Assembly: GCA_021827745.1 (NCBI GenBank)
Contig: JAKAUI010000033.1
Location: 1-57,721, forward strand
Direction: 5' to 3'
DNA from: Bacillota bacterium
GTDB taxonomy: Bacteria > Bacillota > Sulfobacillia > JAJZYS01 > JAJZLH01
Length of the DNA stretch: 57,721 nucleotides
Shown here piece by piece: positions 16,311 through 23,699 of the stretch. Position 1 is the stretch's first letter; each line of letters opens with the position of its first letter. The position numbers were made by a program, and so were the translations under genes. Under the pieces are notes generated by a model that saw only the letters and a program-made list of their open reading frames with translations, searched no databases and was not told the origin of the DNA.

Positions 16311-17155
16311 GATCCGAGCTGTTTTCTCAAGTACACGAGCACCCGGCGGTCGATCGCCGTCCCAGGGTGCTGCCGGTCTTCGAAGTTCTCGCGGCTATAG
16401 TAGGCGGCCAGGGCCTGTTCCAGAGAGCGGCCGGCGACGAGATCGCCGCTCTTGGCCAGGAGCTGGCGCAGTTCGTGATCCAGCGCGTCGTCGATCTCCA
16501 CCCGATCGGCTGGGTCCACTTCGGCGAAGTAGAGCTGGTGTAGGTCCAGGATGCGGCCAAGCTCTTTGATCGGGCTCGGATGGTCGTCCACCCTGAGATC
16601 GACCGCCCGGTCGTTGAAGCCGCTGTAGCCTCCGTCCTTTCGCACCACGAGCAAGGCTGCCGACTCCTGCCCGCGCCGATCTCCGCCCGCTGCCTGGCCG
16701 GCCTCCAAGGCGGCCACCAGTCGATAGGCAAAGGGCGCCGTGGACACAGAAAAGGCCTCCGCCATGGCAGCGACCACTCGCTCTCCGGCCAGGATGTTGC
16801 CCTGGCAGGAAAAGCCGTCTCCGACGATGTGACCCGCCCAATCCATGCACTCCTTGCCGGTATGGGCGCTGGCATGGCCCGTGAGGTCGACCACCCCCAG
16901 TTGGCGGTGGGCGCGCCCTGGATCGTCCGCGATCAGGTGGCGCACAACCTCAGACGCCTCCATGCCGGAGCGCAGCCACTCTAGACCTCGTGGGCCGTAG
17001 GTGGTGTTGGCCCAGGCCTGGGTGGCGATGGCGCCGGCGTCCCAGGCGGCGAAGGGAACGGCCGCTCCCACCGCCAAGAACTTCGACTGCACGGCCACGC
17101 CGAAGCTCCCACTGGCATGATCGTGGGCCACGATGGAGAACGTGCTCGGATGCAC
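16307..17155 (-). CDS. DUF1028 family protein (Ntn-hydrolase-like)
   Basis: 282 aa. The N-terminal ~200 residues are a typical DUF1028 domain: TFSIVAHDHASGSFGVAVQSK, then VGAAVPFAAWDAGAIATQAW, YGPRGLEWLRSG, QLGVVDLTG and CQGNILAG. The fold resembles proteasome-type N-terminal nucleophile hydrolases, but activity is unproven for the family. A ~70-residue acidic C-terminal extension (VDLRVDDHPSPIKEL onward) is also seen in longer family members. First gene of the operon DUF1028-OCD-methyltransferase; divergent from the DapA-like gene 107 bases away, so the intergenic region probably holds both promoters. Confidence 0.85.
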   Translation of the reverse strand: MHPSTFSIVAHDHASGSFGVAVQSKFLAVGAAVPFAAWDAGAIATQAWANTTYGPRGLEWLRSGMEASEVVRHLIADDPGRAHRQLGVVDLTGHASAHTGKECMDWAGHIVGDGFSCQGNILAGERVVAAMAEAFSVSTAPFAYRLVAALEAGQAAGGDRRGQESAALLVVRKDGGYSGFNDRAVDLRVDDHPSPIKELGRILDLHQLYFAEVDPADRVEIDDALDHELRQLLAKSGDLVAGRSLEQALAAYYSRENFEDRQHPGTAIDRRVLVYLRKQLGS

Positions 17156-17262
17156 CTAGGCTGCCTCCCCAGAAAAGACGTCGGTCGCCGACATGACTCC
17201 ACGGCTTCGCCTCGGGTGGGTGGCTCCCTGCCGGACCCAATCGTAAGGAGGTCTCGCCTGCC

Positions 17263-18150
17263 ATGACGCCAGAGATTCTGCTTCCGCTGGTCACCCCGTT
17301 TCGCGAAGACGGTGCGCTCGACATCGACGGCTATGTCACAAACGTGCACCGAGTTGCCGCCCAAGGTGTCGACGGGGTGGTGCTGATGGGCTCAAGCGGG
17401 GAGTTTCCGCACCTCACGCCGACTGAGCGCCGCCTCGTGATCAAAGAGGTGGCGGCCCAGCGGCCAGCGGGCCTTCAGGTCCTGGTCCACGCCGGCGGCG
17501 GCGCCATGGCCGACGTCGTCCAGCTGGTCGAGGACACCCAGGCCCAGGGCCTGGATGGGGCGATGGTGATCACCCCGTTCTACTTCCAGCCCCAGCTCGA
17601 CCACGCCGCCCTGGTCGCCTACTATCGCCGGCTCCTGCCCCTGGCGCCGATCTTCCTCTACCACTACCCGCGCTTCACCGGCGTGAACCTCACTGCCACC
17701 ACCGTCTGCGAACTGGCCGAGCTGGGGCTAGCCGGCATGAAGGACTCCTCCGGTCAGACCGCCCTCTTCTCCCAGGTGGCGAGCGCAACGCGAGCGCTGG
17801 ACTTTCGCCTGTACACCGGCAGCGGGTCGGCGTTTTTGGCGGCCATCGCCCAGGGAGCCGCCGGCGGCATCATGGCGCTTGCCCAGTTGGCCCCAGCCGA
17901 GATGGTCGAACTGCGCCAGCTGGCGCTTTTGGGCAACTGGACGGCCGCCCGTGCGCTGCAAGACCGGCTGGTCGCTCTCGATCAGGCCACCGGCGCCCGC
18001 TTCGGCATCGCCGGGCTGAAATGGGCGGCGGCAGAGCGCGGCCTCGTCTCGTCTGCGCCCCGCCCGCCGCTTCTGGACCTGGATGCGGGCCAGCGGCAGG
18101 CGCTGGCCAAGATCCTCGAATCTACGGCCCTGGGGCCGCCCTTGGCCTGA
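17263..18150 (+). CDS. Dihydrodipicolinate synthase/N-acetylneuraminate lyase family aldolase
   Basis: 295 aa TIM-barrel class I aldolase. The Schiff-base lysine lies in LAGMKDSSG (about 159-167), the catalytic tyrosine in FLYHYPRFTG (about 130) and the carboxylate-binding GSSGEFPHLT motif at 45-54 (typically GTTGE). The family covers DapA, sialic acid lyase, KDG aldolase and hydroxyproline-pathway deaminases. The altered GSSGE loop and the lack of lysine-synthesis genes argue for a catabolic role rather than true DapA. ATG 17263 follows TAAGGAGG. Its last 29 bases overlap the convergent lipoprotein gene. Confidence 0.8.
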   Translation: MTPEILLPLVTPFREDGALDIDGYVTNVHRVAAQGVDGVVLMGSSGEFPHLTPTERRLVIKEVAAQRPAGLQVLVHAGGGAMADVVQLVEDTQAQGLDGAMVITPFYFQPQLDHAALVAYYRRLLPLAPIFLYHYPRFTGVNLTATTVCELAELGLAGMKDSSGQTALFSQVASATRALDFRLYTGSGSAFLAAIAQGAAGGIMALAQLAPAEMVELRQLALLGNWTAARALQDRLVALDQATGARFGIAGLKWAAAERGLVSSAPRPPLLDLDAGQRQALAKILESTALGPPLA

Positions 18151-18934
18151 CCACGGCCACCGCCACCCAAAGCGTCTTGGCACCGGGAAAGGGCGGGCTG
18201 ACCAGCCAGACTGTGAAGGCACCATGAGAGGCCGCCTGTGGCCAGGTCAGCGCGCCGCTGATCTGGCCTTGCCAGTTCTGCGTCAGGTGGCCGAGCGCCG
18301 TCGCTGTCTGATTGGGAGCACTCGTCCACCGGCCATCCAGCGCCTGGGCGCCGGCCGTGGCGACCATCTGGTAGCCGCCAGGGCCGAAGGCTCCGCTGGT
18401 CAGCGGCGCGACGCCGTGCACCGCCATGGTGGCGCCTGGGGCGGGGTCGGCTGGCACGCTCAGGCTGGCGCAGGCGTGCCCTTTGGTGCAGGACGGATTG
18501 GACACCTTGATCAGGAGATTGAAGACGGCCCGGGCATAGCCGTGCGCCTCAGAACAGCCGCCGCCTGCGCCGAGGCAGGTGGCGCTCACGGCATAGGCGC
18601 CCGAGCTCACCGGGTGCGGCCCGCTCGCCTCCAGCCAGGGGACGGTCGGCACCGCAAAGGGGGCGGAGAAGGCGGCCTGGTTCGGCCCGCCCGCCCGAGC
18701 GCTCGTCACGATCCGAAGCCCGCGGCTGCAGCCGTTCCAGCACAGCACCAGGCGGTGGTCCGACGCGACCTTGACCTGGCCGCCGCTGACCGTGATCTGG
18801 GTGCCGGGCAGCCCGGTGCCGGGGTTGATCGCCAGCCACGGACCGGAGGTCGGCGGGATGGACACGCCGTAGACGCTGCAGCCGGCCAGAGCCAGCAGGA
18901 GCGGCAAGAGGGCGATGCGGGCGAGGCGCGCCAT
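18122..18934 (-). CDS. Lipoprotein with Cys-rich extracellular module (paralogue of the 7119 gene N-terminus)
   Basis: 270 aa from ATG 18934, preceded by GGGAGGGAAAGG; the frame is open 17 codons further but that part is not signal-like. The signal peptide ends in LALAGC (lipid Cys19). The mature part has paired cysteines LCWNGC, CLGAGGGC and CTKGHAC, in the same order and spacing style as LCFGGC, CLIMSPGC and CPKTAC in the lipoprotein at 7119. Both start with a proline/glycine strand PGTQITVSGG versus PGQRVTVSGY. No known domain is recognised. There is no propeller here, so this is the stand-alone version of the module. Confidence 0.7.
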   Translation of the reverse strand: MARLARIALLPLLLALAGCSVYGVSIPPTSGPWLAINPGTGLPGTQITVSGGQVKVASDHRLVLCWNGCSRGLRIVTSARAGGPNQAAFSAPFAVPTVPWLEASGPHPVSSGAYAVSATCLGAGGGCSEAHGYARAVFNLLIKVSNPSCTKGHACASLSVPADPAPGATMAVHGVAPLTSGAFGPGGYQMVATAGAQALDGRWTSAPNQTATALGHLTQNWQGQISGALTWPQAASHGAFTVWLVSPPFPGAKTLWVAVAVVRPRAAPGP

Positions 18935-19067
18935 TCCTTTCCCTCCCTTATGCCTGTGATTGTACCGAAGGCGGCGGCCGACCACAGCGCCGCTCTGTCT
19001 CGATCAGGGCGCAAACGGTGGTAAGATGGGCGTCGCTGGAAGCGTGCCGCAAAGAGGGAGATGTTCG

Positions 19068-19439
19068 ATGCGACTGTTGCACACGCGGCTTCGGGTGGCT
19101 GACCTGGAGCGATCGATCGCCTTTTACGCCCTGCTCGGCATGACTGTCAGGGGCCGCTCCCCCTCGCCGCGCGGCAATGAGCTGGTCTTTCTTGCCGCCC
19201 CGGAGGGCGGCTCTGAGATCGAACTGTGCCGCATCCCGAACGCCCCAGCGTTTTCGTTCCCAGAAGACCTGGTGCACATCGCATTTCAGTCGCCGGACCT
19301 CAGGGCCGACCTCTCCCGCCTCGCCGCCGCCGGCGTCAAGGTGACCGAGCCCTACACCCCGACAGCACACGGAGCGCTCGCCTTCATCGAAGACCCGGAC
19401 GGATACGAAGTCGAGCTCTTGGAGACCCATCCCCAGTGA
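19068..19439 (+). CDS. Glyoxalase I-like VOC protein
   Basis: 123 aa from ATG 19068 (GAGGGAGAT upstream; the frame is open further 5' without protein-like sequence). It has the betaalphabetabetabeta repeats of lactoylglutathione lyase: MRLLHTRLRVADLERSIAFY with metal-ligand His5, a mid-chain Glu in EIELC, His in LVHIAFQ and Glu in YEVELLE. These four positions match GloA ligands, so methylglyoxal detoxification with a thiol cofactor (bacillithiol or another, since glutathione is unlikely here) is plausible. Its stop overlaps the start of the MBL hydrolase gene as GTGA, giving a glyoxalase I/II-type gene pair. Confidence 0.8.
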   Translation: MRLLHTRLRVADLERSIAFYALLGMTVRGRSPSPRGNELVFLAAPEGGSEIELCRIPNAPAFSFPEDLVHIAFQSPDLRADLSRLAAAGVKVTEPYTPTAHGALAFIEDPDGYEVELLETHPQ

Positions 19440-20203
19440 GTCGCTTTGAGGACGAACCGGGAGACATCCTGCAGAAGGCACGCTTCGGCCGCGCCCTGAC
19501 GCCTGCCGAGGCGGCCAAACTGTCTGGTCTGCCTCCGGCCACGGTCGTCAACCTGGAGGCGCTGCAACTCACCTTCGGTCCAGACCACATGGCCCTGGCC
19601 AAGGCGCTCGGCCTGAATGGCGAGGCTCTTCTGATGCTGGCCGAAGACGAGGGATTGGACGTGCTCCTGCCGTCTGACGTGGCGGCGGTCCGTTCGCCGT
19701 GGAGCTCGTGGACCTACGTCTGGTTCGGCCCCGAGGGAGCAGTGGTGGTCGACCCGGCGGTGCCGTATCGGGCACTGGAGCGGCATCTCGGCGGCAATCC
19801 GCTGGTGGCCGTGTTCGTGACCCACAGCCACCAGGACCATCTGGCCACCTATGAGATGGTCGCCCCCCATGCCGGCGCCTGCTACGCCCATCCGGATCTG
19901 GCGGGAACGCTCGGCGCCACGCCGCTCGCCCCGGGCCAGGCGGCGGCAGGCCTTCGCTCTCTGCTCGCCCCCGGCCACGCCGAAGATGGACTGGTCCTCT
20001 ACGGAGAAGGTGTCGCCTTCACCGGCGATGCCCTGTTCGCCCGCTCTGCCGGTCGGGCCAGGACGGCCGCCGACTTTCGCGACGTGCTGGAGAGCGTGCG
20101 CCGGATCCTGGCCCTGCCCCCGGCCACCGTACTGCTGCCGGGCCACGGGCCACCGACCACCGTGGCCCTGGAGCGGCGGCTGAACCCCTTCTATCTGATC
20201 TGA
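19436..20203 (+). CDS. MBL-fold hydrolase with N-terminal HTH-like segment (glyoxalase II-like)
   Basis: 255 aa from GTG 19436, which overlaps the glyoxalase I stop. The first ~65 residues contain a helix-turn-helix-like stretch, ALTPAEAAKLSGLPPATVVN, followed by a second helix pair. The remaining ~190 residues are a metallo-beta-lactamase fold: THSHQDHLA (HxHxDH), a later PGHAEDG His, TGDALFA Asp and PGHGPPTT His, giving a complete two-metal site. Together with the upstream VOC gene it should hydrolyse the thioester made from methylglyoxal. The HTH-like N-terminus is unusual for a glyoxalase II and could bind DNA or simply form a helical cap. Confidence 0.78.
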   Translation: MSRFEDEPGDILQKARFGRALTPAEAAKLSGLPPATVVNLEALQLTFGPDHMALAKALGLNGEALLMLAEDEGLDVLLPSDVAAVRSPWSSWTYVWFGPEGAVVVDPAVPYRALERHLGGNPLVAVFVTHSHQDHLATYEMVAPHAGACYAHPDLAGTLGATPLAPGQAAAGLRSLLAPGHAEDGLVLYGEGVAFTGDALFARSAGRARTAADFRDVLESVRRILALPPATVLLPGHGPPTTVALERRLNPFYLI

Positions 20204-20223
20204 GAGCCCAAGGAGGCAAGACG

Positions 20224-21384
20224 GTGCCAACGGAGGCCAAGGAGTACTTTCGCACCCATCTGGACAGCTATCTCAAGCGGCTTGAGACGATCGTCAACCT
20301 GGATTCTGGCACCCGCCAGCCAGACGATGTGGCCGAGGTCTCCGCACACTTTCAACGATGGATCGCCGAGCTCTCGGGTGCGGTCGAGGTCCGGCGCCCG
20401 GATCTGTCCTATGGCCCCTTTTTGATCGGCCGCTGGCACGGCACAGGCCAGGGACGGGTGCTCTTGGTCGGACATCTCGACACGGTCTACGGACCAGGCG
20501 AGGCGGCGCAGCGGCCATTTTCCGTGACCGGCGGACGGGCGACCGGCTGCGGCGTGATCGACATGAAGTCGGGGTGCCTTCTGGCCCTGACCGCCATCGC
20601 CGCCATGCGGGATCTCGGCCGGCCGTTCGGCGAGCTGGTCTTGGCCCTCACACCGGACGAGGAGGTGGGCTCCCCTGTCTCCCGGCCGATCTTGGCCGAA
20701 CTGGCCGAAGGCCAAGACGCCATCTTGGTCCTGGAGCCAGGCCGGGTCGGCGGCGGGGTGGTGGTCGGACGCAAGGGAGTCGCCGACTATACGGTCAGCG
20801 CCGTGGGCCGGGCCGCACACGCCGGGGTGGCGCCAAGAGACGGCCTGAGCGCGGTGCTTGAGCTGTGCCACCAGGCGCTCGCCCTCTCCGACCTCAATGG
20901 CAAAGAAGGCGGCCTGCAGTTCAACGTCGGCCTCTTCTCGGGCGGAAGCCGGCCAAACGTGGTTCCGGGCGAGGCCGAGATGGTGGTGGACGTGCGCGCT
21001 GACTCGGATCAGGCGGTCCGGCGGGCCGAGCATCTCTTTTCGAGTCTGCGCCCCGTCACCCCCGGCGTTCGGCTCACGGTCGAAGGCGGTTTTGCCATGC
21101 CGCCGATGGAGACGACCGACCCGATCCGCGCCCTGTTCGCCCTGGCCGAAGACGTGGCCCGATCCTTCGGCGAACAGTTGAAGGCGGTCTCGACCGGCGG
21201 CGGCTCAGACGCCAACCACCTGGCCGTGTCCGGCAAGCCGGTGCTGGACGGATTGGGGCCTATCGGCGGCGGCGCGCACAGCGACGGCGAGTTCATGGAC
21301 GTGGAAAGCGTCGTCATCCGGGGAGCCCTGCTCACCGGCCTGCTCAGCCGGATCGGGGCCGCCGGCAGATCTGCCTTCTCCTGA
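20224..21384 (+). CDS. M20 family metallopeptidase (glutamate carboxypeptidase-like)
   Basis: 386 aa starting at GTG 20224 after AAGGAGG. M20/ArgE/CPG2 family motifs: GHLDTVYGPGE (zinc His and Asp, about 80-90), GCGVIDMKSG (bridging Asp), TPDEEVGS (catalytic Glu pair), LEPGRVGG and the C-terminal GGGAHSDGEF with the last zinc His. A dimerisation domain lies between about 185 and 300 (GVADYTVSAVGRAAHAG). The closest named group is carboxypeptidase G2-like enzymes, which release C-terminal glutamate from folates and peptides; the actual substrate is unknown. It lies 20 bases after the MBL gene and is probably cotranscribed. Confidence 0.88.
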   Translation: MPTEAKEYFRTHLDSYLKRLETIVNLDSGTRQPDDVAEVSAHFQRWIAELSGAVEVRRPDLSYGPFLIGRWHGTGQGRVLLVGHLDTVYGPGEAAQRPFSVTGGRATGCGVIDMKSGCLLALTAIAAMRDLGRPFGELVLALTPDEEVGSPVSRPILAELAEGQDAILVLEPGRVGGGVVVGRKGVADYTVSAVGRAAHAGVAPRDGLSAVLELCHQALALSDLNGKEGGLQFNVGLFSGGSRPNVVPGEAEMVVDVRADSDQAVRRAEHLFSSLRPVTPGVRLTVEGGFAMPPMETTDPIRALFALAEDVARSFGEQLKAVSTGGGSDANHLAVSGKPVLDGLGPIGGGAHSDGEFMDVESVVIRGALLTGLLSRIGAAGRSAFS

Positions 21385-21581
21385 TCTTTTCCGGTCCTTT
21401 CCCGAGGCTCGTCTGAGCCCCGGTCATGCCTGCTCGGTCCCGTTGACTCATCGGAAAAGGTACATGAACGAGTGATCGTCGGCTCAAGAAGAACGGTACT
21501 CAAGGAGTGATGCCGGCGGATGCGTCGGCATAGAGGTAGATCTTGAGAGGCAACCCCAACAAGGTATGCCCTGGGACGGAA

Positions 21582-22292
21582 CTATCGCTGAAGAGATGTC
21601 TCGAGGCGGGTGAGGAAGGCAATATGCTCCGTCGCCTCCAGCGGGGCCGAACTGTAGAAGTCATGGCCGTTCGCCACGGCCGATCCGGCGCGAAGTGACA
21701 GCACCCACACGTTCTTCACGCCGACTCCAGGACCCGGAAAGTCCCCTTCGTACTCGTCGTCAGCTCGATAGATGACACCGTGGATGGCGGGAACCCAAAC
21801 CTGGCCGCCATCTTGGACAAAGGGCGCAACCGACTCCATGACACCAGAGGCAACGAGTGCAGACGGCGGGATCTTCAGTTGGGCGCTCACTTCAGAGGCG
21901 TGTCGTATTGCGTGTGGATCACCCTGAATCGCGTCTTGATGCCCGATGTCCATCAGAAGGGAGCGAAGCCGCTCCCAGACGAAGTCAAGATTCCGGGCTT
22001 CACCGGCGACGCTGATGACTACTCGGCGAGGCTCCACATACAGCTCTCTCAGGTGGAACTCGGCACCATCGCCGTCCAGAAACGTTCCGAGTTGGCACAC
22101 CACCCCCGGGGGGGCTGTTGCAACCACGGGCCCAAACATCGCGGGGGGCACACCCGGCCTGGCGATGCCAAACCGAAAGGTCTCCTGCAGTCGCGCGATG
22201 ACCGATGGAAGTGACAGCACGGAGAGTCTCATGCGGTCGGGCAGAAACTCATAGGAGCGCGAGCTGCTGAGAATGCGAGCGTTGTTGGCCAT
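21582..22292 (-). CDS. Unrecognised protein encoded directly after hicB
   Basis: 236 aa, no family recognised. It is soluble-looking, mixed alpha/beta and mildly acidic, with a Tyr/Asp/Glu-rich loop YRADDEYEGDFPGPGVG near residue 175 and a C-terminal helix EHIAFLTRLETSLQR. Its ATG is separated from the hicB stop by only 2 bases, and all three genes read in the same direction, so it should be made together with HicA and HicB. Base composition looks less G+C-rich than the flanking housekeeping genes, consistent with horizontal transfer of the whole unit. It may be a third component or a co-transferred passenger. Confidence 0.65.
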   Translation of the reverse strand: MANNARILSSSRSYEFLPDRMRLSVLSLPSVIARLQETFRFGIARPGVPPAMFGPVVATAPPGVVCQLGTFLDGDGAEFHLRELYVEPRRVVISVAGEARNLDFVWERLRSLLMDIGHQDAIQGDPHAIRHASEVSAQLKIPPSALVASGVMESVAPFVQDGGQVWVPAIHGVIYRADDEYEGDFPGPGVGVKNVWVLSLRAGSAVANGHDFYSSAPLEATEHIAFLTRLETSLQR

Positions 22293-22294
22293 GG

Positions 22295-22834
22295 TCAGGC
22301 CGACGCCCTCTGCGACCCATCGTTCAGGCCAATCAGAGCGGCGACTCGATCGAGCTCCTGGCTTGCGAGCGGTGCGACCTGGAGCTTCTGACCGAGCGAA
22401 ACCTGGGCAACGGAGTCGAGAAGGTATTCCAAAGTGGCCTCGTTCGGAGCGCCCAGACGTGACCCGTACGGTGCAAAGCCCAGATCGTTGGTCCAGCGAC
22501 GTCCAACGAATTCGCCGAGAATCTCGGTCACGAGGTGGCTGAGACTGACTCCTTCAATGGCCGCGCGTTCGTCCAATGCCTGGTGGGTCGACTGGGACGT
22601 CCTCACCGTGAACCGGCCGCTATACGCCTTTCGGGCTTTCGGGGTGACGCCGATCAGGTCTGCCTCTTCAAGCCACTCTCTCATGAACGTGCCGATCTCG
22701 CTCAACGCTTCCTCGGGCGACTCCCCGGCCGCGACACATCCCGGAAGATCAGGCACAGTCACTTCGTACTGGACGCCTTCGCCGGTATCCACCTCTCGCA
22801 TCACGATCGGGTAAGGGAGTTCCGTCCTACTCAT
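22295..22834 (-). CDS. hicB: HicB-family antitoxin
   Basis: 179 aa from ATG 22834, preceded by GGGAGGTGG. Residues about 8-50 form the HicB partial RNase-H-like fold (YEVTVPDLPGCVAAGESPEEAL), which caps HicA. Residues about 72-105 (GRFTVRTSQSTHQALDERA, then EGVSLSHLVTEIL) are a ribbon-helix-helix DNA-binding unit. A further ~75 residues at the C-terminus are not part of normal HicB. The start lies inside the end of hicA (8-base overlap), the usual toxin-first order. It should bind its own promoter; a perfect 20-bp palindrome upstream of hicA is the candidate operator. Confidence 0.85.
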   Translation of the reverse strand: MSRTELPYPIVMREVDTGEGVQYEVTVPDLPGCVAAGESPEEALSEIGTFMREWLEEADLIGVTPKARKAYSGRFTVRTSQSTHQALDERAAIEGVSLSHLVTEILGEFVGRRWTNDLGFAPYGSRLGAPNEATLEYLLDSVAQVSLGQKLQVAPLASQELDRVAALIGLNDGSQRASA

Positions 22835-23066
22835 CGTTGCCACCTCCCAGAATGATTCCGTACGCCTCCCGTTGCGACAGAAGGGTCCGAATGTACACCG
22901 CCTTAACGTGTCCCCCGCTCTTGGGCCGGGCGACGGTCACAATGAGGCCGGAACCCGGCCAGGTAAAGATGTCGTGCGACCCCGCCGGATTGCGGCATGA
23001 GAGGCCGAGCCAACGAGTGACAGCCAAGACCTCCTCGAAGCGAATGTTTTGCGGCGTGGAGCGCAT
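22827..23066 (-). CDS. hicA: HicA-family mRNA interferase toxin
   Basis: 79 aa, normal HicA length, with the double-stranded-RNA-binding-like fold: a first helix EEVLAVTRWLGL, then PAGSHDIFTW containing the catalytic His of the G-S-H motif (residue 30), strands LIVTVARPKSG, and the last helix. HicA cleaves mRNA independently of the ribosome and is blocked by HicB. Its start ATG 23066 has GAGAGG directly adjacent, a suboptimal spacing that may keep toxin expression low. It is followed by hicB and then by the unrecognised 236-aa gene. Confidence 0.82.
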   Translation of the reverse strand: MRSTPQNIRFEEVLAVTRWLGLSCRNPAGSHDIFTWPGSGLIVTVARPKSGGHVKAVYIRTLLSQREAYGIILGGGNDE

Positions 23067-23127
23067 CCTCTCGATCAGCTTCTCATGCTTGCTGACTCAA
23101 AGCTGCCCCTCGCCTCCATCGTATGCC

Positions 23128-23147
23128 GTGCACCGCATGCGGTGCAC
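23128..23147. promoter_or_regulatory. Perfect 20-bp palindrome upstream of hicA (candidate HicB operator)
   Basis: GTGCACCGCATGCGGTGCAC is self-complementary over all 20 bases and lies 61 bases upstream of the hicA start. HicB proteins with ribbon-helix-helix domains repress their own operons by binding palindromes. The lack of any spacer and of a following T-run argues against a terminator. Confidence 0.6.
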
Positions 23148-23332
23148 ATTGTCACTCGACGAGCGGACCATCCAACTCCTCCCAGCCGCGGAAAATCGCT
23201 TCAATGCGTTCCTCCCGCTGAGTAGAAACAGCCGTCACTCCGGCGCACTGGCGGCGTCGCCGCGACCGAGCCTCGGGAGCGTCCGCCTAGACACTGGACG
23301 GCCGCCGCCCCCGCGTCTCTCAGAGTTCTGCG

Positions 23333-23455
23333 CTAGGCGAGCCAGTTGGTGAAAGGGCTCAGCCGCGCCGACACGATCTCTGCCACGAACGGCTCCAGAC
23401 GCTTTCCTGCCAGGAAGTCCAGCACCGCCCGGCGCTCCTTGAACGACAGCGGCAT
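23333..23455 (-). CDS. Possible 40-aa small protein
   Basis: An ATG at 23455 opens a 40-codon frame with a balanced, protein-like composition: MPLSFKERRAVLDFLAGKRL, then an amphipathic second helix and a short tail ending NWLA. AGGGGG lies about 11 bases upstream. No homologue is recognised and the gene is short, so this is tentative. It reads away from the FTR1 gene. Confidence 0.3.
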   Translation of the reverse strand: MPLSFKERRAVLDFLAGKRLEPFVAEIVSARLSPFTNWLA

Positions 23456-23523
23456 GGCGGACCAACCCCCTTCCGGGACCGATTTAATCCTCCGGTTCGT
23501 GCCATTCCGATCTCCCTCCCTTC

Positions 23524-23582
23524 GTGTACCTTTTTGTTCTGAGGCAACGATGCCGCCACGTGCACCCTTTTTGTGAGGCAAA
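23524..23582 (+). repeat. Imperfect direct repeats upstream of the FTR1 promoter
   Basis: Two copies of the pattern GTGYACC(C)TTTTTG...TGAGGCAA lie at 23524-23547 and 23560-23582, about 36 bases apart start to start, the second ending 8 bases before the -35 box. This placement fits a pair of sites for an activator or repressor of the iron permease. Confidence 0.5.
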
Positions 23583-23590
23583 TCGGCGAT

Positions 23591-23619
23591 TTGACAGCGG
23601 CAAGGCGTCCCCGTATACT
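23591..23619 (+). promoter_or_regulatory. Consensus sigma-70-type promoter for the FTR1 permease
   Basis: TTGACA (23591-23596), a 17-base spacer and TATACT (23614-23619) form a near-perfect housekeeping promoter, 80 bases upstream of the FTR1 start codon. Confidence 0.75.
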
Positions 23620-23699
23620 CGGCCCGCAATCCTGAGTCACTGAGTCGTCTTTATCCAGAGTCCCCATTCCCACAGACCGCCAGACGCCAGGAGGGCAGC

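Noticed and set aside
18960-19067. 36-codon extension of glyoxalase I upstream of 19068
   Set aside because: No conserved residues and no ribosome site; GAGGGAG precedes the ATG at 19068, which gives the standard GloA start.
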